Below are positions 5,235 through 8,228 of a stretch of DNA of 8,228 nucleotides, piece after piece. The position numbers were made by a program, and so were the translations under genes. The stretch spans positions 1 through 8,228 of the forward strand of contig VSOC01000149.1 of the NCBI GenBank assembly GCA_009774615.1, given 5' to 3'. Below the pieces are notes generated by a model that was given only the letters and a program-made list of their open reading frames with translations, did no database searches and was not told the DNA's origin. Position 1 is the first letter of the stretch. Every line of letters begins with the position of its first letter. The stretch is from Lachnospiraceae bacterium. GTDB lineage: Bacteria > Bacillota > Clostridia > Lachnospirales > Lachnospiraceae.

Positions 5235-6847
5235 AGAGGGAAAGTCGGCTGCTGGTAAAATACTATCGTCTTTCTTTGGAAGATCCGGGGTCAGAGGAGA
5301 GCAATAGTATTGTAAATCAAAGAAGGCTGGTTGAAGATTATGTGACGGAAAGGGGGGATTTATGGGAAATGCCCGGCCTGGAACTGGTGGATGATGGTTA
5401 TACCGGGACGAATTTCAACCGGCCTGGAATAAAACGTTTTTTTACGTTATTAAGAGCAGATAAGGTCGCCTGTCTGGTAGTAAAGGATTTTTCGCGTTTT
5501 ACCAGAGATTACATTGAACTGGGCAATTATGCGGAGCAGATTTTCCCATTTATGGGTGTTCGTTTTGTTTCTGTCAATGACGGCTATGACAGCGCGGTTT
5601 TTCGTGAGGACAGCGGCCTGGAGGTGCCCTTTAAGGGGATTTTAAATGAACTGTACAGCCGGGATATTTCCATGAAGGTTAAGGCCGCGAAGGGGCAGTT
5701 AATGAAAGAAGGGAAGTTGTGCAGCGGTTCTTATCCCTTTGGATATCGGAAGGAAGGAGCAGAAAGATGCAGGCAGGATGAAACACCCTATTTTGTGGAT
5801 GAAGAAGCAGCAGAAGTGGTGAGGGCTATTTTTAGAATGGCTTTGGAGGGAAAGAAAAATATTGAAATTGCACGGGCGTTAAATGAAAAAGGATGCCTTG
5901 CCCCTGCGATGACGAAGCGGAAAAATGGAGGTTTTGGCTATGGCCTGCAGGATGGGGAGGTATCCATTTGGGATTCCTCAAAGGTTCTGAAAATTCTCAG
6001 GGATGAGCGCTATACAGGAACATTGATTGTTGGACGGTATCAGGGGCTGGGCCTGGGGAGCGGAAAGGTGGCGGAAAAAGCAGAGCATTTATGGGTTCGC
6101 AGAGAAAACCGTATACCCGTGATTATTTCCAGGGAGAATTTTGAACGGGTACAGCAGACAAGGCCGATACGAAAACGGGGAAGTTACAGAAAAGAACATC
6201 ATCTGCTCTACCGGAAGATTCGATGTGGATGCTGCGGGCGATTTTTATATATTAAGTTTTCTGAAGGGGAAAGCGGAAATTCCTTTTTCTGCAAGCAGCC
6301 GCACCTTCAACCGAAAAGTGCGTGTTTTCGTGGGTATGTAAAAGAAAAAGAAGTGCTGCATTTGCTTTTAACGTTAATTAACCTTCAGATGGGATGGTCA
6401 GAGAAGCAAAAAGAAGGGATAAAAAGGGACAGAAGGAAGGAGAGTAAAACAGAGGATAAAAACGATGAGAAACAGATAATAGGGGTGTATCTGGAAAAAT
6501 TAGAGTATGAGATAGCAAAGAAAAAAGAGGAAAAAGCGCAGGATTATTGTGCATTTAAACATGGGAAAATAAGTAGGGAGGATTTTTTGGAAAGAAAGGC
6601 CGCTTTGCAGAGGGCAATTGAACAGTATGAGCAGGAGTGGGAGAACATCAATAAAATGGAAAAAGATGTTTGCGGTGTTTTAGAAAATCATGGATGTTTG
6701 GCAGGGCAGTGGGAAGAGAATGGAAGTATTTGCCTGGAAAGGTCAAAAAGGCTGGAAATTCAGGAACTGGACAGAGCGATGATTGAGAAGTGGGTGAAGA
6801 TGATTTGGGTGTATGATGTGGACAGAGTGAAAATTGAGTTAAATTAA
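5231..6847 (+). CDS. Large serine recombinase 3 of 3 (resolvase/recombinase/zinc-ribbon)
   Basis: The third large serine recombinase, 538 residues. GGAGG at 5219-5223 stands seven bases before ATG 5231, whereas ATG 5225 is one base from it and the TTG at 5198 lies deep inside recombinase 2, so 5231 is the start. The catalytic domain has YYRLS (Ser15), ESNSIVNQRR, DDGYTGTNFNRPGI and KDFSRFTRDYIELG (Arg89 and Arg92). The Gly between the two arginines of the common SRFGR motif is Thr here. A recombinase domain with GSYPFGYRKE follows, then a zinc ribbon with Cys332/Cys335 and Cys354/Cys365 (an extra Cys334 gives CGCC). A long Lys/Glu coiled-coil at about 395-480 contains KHGKISREDFLERK, and the protein ends in WVYDVDRVKIELN, a shorter form of the strand seen in the other two. 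It is the most divergent of the set but retains every catalytic residue. No terminator is evident after its TAA. Confidence 0.92.
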   Translation: MKRESRLLVKYYRLSLEDPGSEESNSIVNQRRLVEDYVTERGDLWEMPGLELVDDGYTGTNFNRPGIKRFFTLLRADKVACLVVKDFSRFTRDYIELGNYAEQIFPFMGVRFVSVNDGYDSAVFREDSGLEVPFKGILNELYSRDISMKVKAAKGQLMKEGKLCSGSYPFGYRKEGAERCRQDETPYFVDEEAAEVVRAIFRMALEGKKNIEIARALNEKGCLAPAMTKRKNGGFGYGLQDGEVSIWDSSKVLKILRDERYTGTLIVGRYQGLGLGSGKVAEKAEHLWVRRENRIPVIISRENFERVQQTRPIRKRGSYRKEHHLLYRKIRCGCCGRFLYIKFSEGESGNSFFCKQPHLQPKSACFRGYVKEKEVLHLLLTLINLQMGWSEKQKEGIKRDRRKESKTEDKNDEKQIIGVYLEKLEYEIAKKKEEKAQDYCAFKHGKISREDFLERKAALQRAIEQYEQEWENINKMEKDVCGVLENHGCLAGQWEENGSICLERSKRLEIQELDRAMIEKWVKMIWVYDVDRVKIELN

Positions 6848-6970
6848 GATTGAATTATCTTTCGGATACGATATAATGAAGATAGGTTCGTGCGTATAAA
6901 TAAGAGGACAGGATGTCTGCGGGCAGGAGATTCGCCAGGTATTGTGTCAAGGGAAAGGGGGTTAGATTAA
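6848..6970. other. Gap after the recombinase operon; candidate element end
   Basis: These 123 bases contain no reading frame of note and no convincing intrinsic terminator. In serine-recombinase elements the attachment site normally lies close to the integrase gene, so an att site could be here or just beyond, but one end alone cannot be recognised from sequence. The gap holds the promoter described separately and the ribosome binding site of the next gene. Confidence 0.3.
6850..6877 (+). promoter_or_regulatory. Promoter candidate for the ATPase-like gene
   Basis: TTGAAT (6850-6855) and a perfect TATAAT (6872-6877) are 16 bases apart, starting three bases after the recombinase 3 stop. Transcription would begin near 6884, leaving a leader of about 85 bases. 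Consensus match only. Confidence 0.5.
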
Positions 6971-8228
6971 ATGGATGCCATGGAACAGAAAATGCTCCCA
7001 ATTGGAATTGAAAATTTTGAGGAGATTCGCACTGAGGGATTTTATTATGTAGATAAAACAGGAATGATCAAAGAACTGCTTTATCGGCGGGGAAAAGTGA
7101 ATCTGTTTACCCGCCCCCGCCGTTTTGGAAAATCACTTACCATGGGGATGCTTAAATGCTTTTTTCAAATGGCTGGAGATAAGACTATTTTTGACGGATT
7201 GGCTATTGCAGAGGAAACAGCATTATGTGAACGGTATATGGGCAAATTTCCGGTTGTGAATATCAGCCTGAAAAGCGTAAATGGGGCAGATTATCAAACG
7301 GCCCGCTCGCTGATGGGGGCGGTTATTGGCAATGAAGCTATGCGGTTTTATGAATTGCTGTCAAGTGATAAGCTTACCAGCGAAGAAAAGGAGATGTACA
7401 GACAGCTGATTACGGTGGATAAAACGGGACAGGGAGTTTTTTCTATGTCGGAAACTGTGCTAATGGGTAGCTTGAAGACTTTGTCTGTACTGTTGGAAAA
7501 GCACTATGGGAAGAAAGTGATTATTTTGATTGACGAGTATGATGTTCCTTTAGCAAAAGCAGATGAGCAGGGTTATTATGATTTGATGGTGCTTTTAATT
7601 CGGGGAGTGTTTGAGCAGGCATTAAAAACTAATGACAGCTTATATTTTGCCGTGCTGACGGGATGCCTTCGGGTATCGAAGGAGAGTATTTTTACTGGAT
7701 TAAATAATCTTAAAGTTTTCTCGATTACTGATTCGGAATGTGATTCCTGGTTTGGCTTTACCGATGATGAAGTCAGAAGGATGCTGAGTGTGTATGGGCT
7801 TGAAGATAAATATGACGTCATTAAAGCATGGTATGACGGTTATCATTTTGGAGATGTTGATGTGTATTGCCCATGGGATGTGATTAATTATGTCAGCAAG
7901 CTTCTGGCAAAAAGAACCCTTCCGCCGCAGGATTTTTGGACAAACACCAGCAGCAATGAAGTCATTAGAAAACTTCTTGAGCGGGCATCATCCAGTACCA
8001 GAAATGAGATTGAATGTTTGATTGCGGGTGAATCTATAGGGAAGGCAGTAAGTGAAGAATTGACCTATAAAGAATTGTATGATAATGTTGAGAATCTATG
8101 GAGTATTCTCTTTACTACAGGTTATCTGACACAGCGAGGAGAAGCAGAAGGAGAACGGGTTCAGCTAGTCATACCTAATCGGGAAATTCATGGTATTTTT
8201 ATGACACAGATAAGAACCTGGATGCAGG
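6971..8228 (+). CDS. AAA-ATPase-like / PD-(D/E)XK nuclease family protein (3' end outside window)
   Basis: The start is ATG 6971, set by AGGGGG at 6956-6961 (spacing 9); 419 codons are open to the right edge. The opening LPIGIENFEEIRTEGFYYVD-KT and LFTRPRRFGKSL (degenerate P-loop, residues 46-56) are typical of the AAA-ATPase_like family (PF09820, as I recall it). VIILIDEYDVPL (183-194) is the Walker B strand with Asp188/Glu189, TGCLRVSKESIF begins at 230 and WYDGYHFG at 287. Family members are usually about 500-580 residues and end in a PD-(D/E)XK nuclease-like domain, which would start near the right edge here and is mostly missing. They are often multicopy in Clostridia and Bacteroidetes genomes. 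Their biological role is not established, and defence or mobile-element functions are only guesses. It is a separate transcription unit from the recombinases and may lie outside the element. Confidence 0.88.
   Translation, partial: MDAMEQKMLPIGIENFEEIRTEGFYYVDKTGMIKELLYRRGKVNLFTRPRRFGKSLTMGMLKCFFQMAGDKTIFDGLAIAEETALCERYMGKFPVVNISLKSVNGADYQTARSLMGAVIGNEAMRFYELLSSDKLTSEEKEMYRQLITVDKTGQGVFSMSETVLMGSLKTLSVLLEKHYGKKVIILIDEYDVPLAKADEQGYYDLMVLLIRGVFEQALKTNDSLYFAVLTGCLRVSKESIFTGLNNLKVFSITDSECDSWFGFTDDEVRRMLSVYGLEDKYDVIKAWYDGYHFGDVDVYCPWDVINYVSKLLAKRTLPPQDFWTNTSSNEVIRKLLERASSSTRNEIECLIAGESIGKAVSEELTYKELYDNVENLWSILFTTGYLTQRGEAEGERVQLVIPNREIHGIFMTQIRTWMQ

Noticed and set aside
6141..6341. 66-codon plus-strand frame inside recombinase 3
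   Set aside because: It lies entirely within the zinc-ribbon region of recombinase 3 in another frame, so it is a shadow.
7576..7821. 81-codon minus-strand frame
   Set aside because: It is opposite the ATPase-like gene, whose motifs in the plus strand are clear.
1..8228. CRISPR array, tRNA or rRNA
   Set aside because: No regularly spaced direct repeats, cloverleaf or rRNA-like stretch was seen on either strand.

Overview
The base composition (AT-rich), the strong AGGAGG-type ribosome binding sites and the protein families point to a Clostridia/Lachnospiraceae-like Firmicute, probably a gut commensal. This is inferred from family resemblance only; no rRNA or housekeeping gene is present. The window looks like one end of an integrative element (ICE or mobilizable island).

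Layout. Bases 1-1267 are a graveyard of broken genes: the 3' end of an unrecognised gene (1-111), the middle of an IS200/IS605-type TnpB with neither end (about 140-490), a short tail of another gene (491-589), a DUF6075-like gene cut in two by a 156-bp hairpin element and also lacking its 3' end (610-1074), and a reading frame carrying an internal stop (1088-1267). Bases 1268-1433 show nothing I recognise. From 1434 on every gene is intact: a DUF6870-like small protein (1434-1742), then three adjacent large serine recombinases (1858-3558, 3558-5234, 5231-6847), and after a 123-bp gap an AAA-ATPase-like/PD-(D/E)XK family protein that runs off the right edge (6971-8228+).

How they work together. 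The three recombinases are head-to-tail with TAATG and ATGA stop/start overlaps, each has its own Shine-Dalgarno site, and a good sigma-A-type promoter (TGGACA-17-TATAAG) precedes the first. They are different proteins with complete catalytic motifs and zinc ribbons, so they probably act as a co-translated set that integrates and excises the element. DUF6870 proteins commonly lie just upstream of such recombinases, so the small protein is a candidate accessory factor; that role is unproven. The gap after the third recombinase is the most likely place for an element end (att site), and the ATPase-like gene beyond it has its own promoter.

The most unusual signal is the hairpin element at 856-1011. 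It sits between two copies of the palindrome ACTAGT, and removing it restores the DUF6075 reading frame. All 11 transition differences between its two arms have the polarity that gives G-U pairs in a minus-strand RNA, and none has the opposite polarity. That suggests either selection for a folded minus-strand RNA or strand-biased C-to-T mutation.
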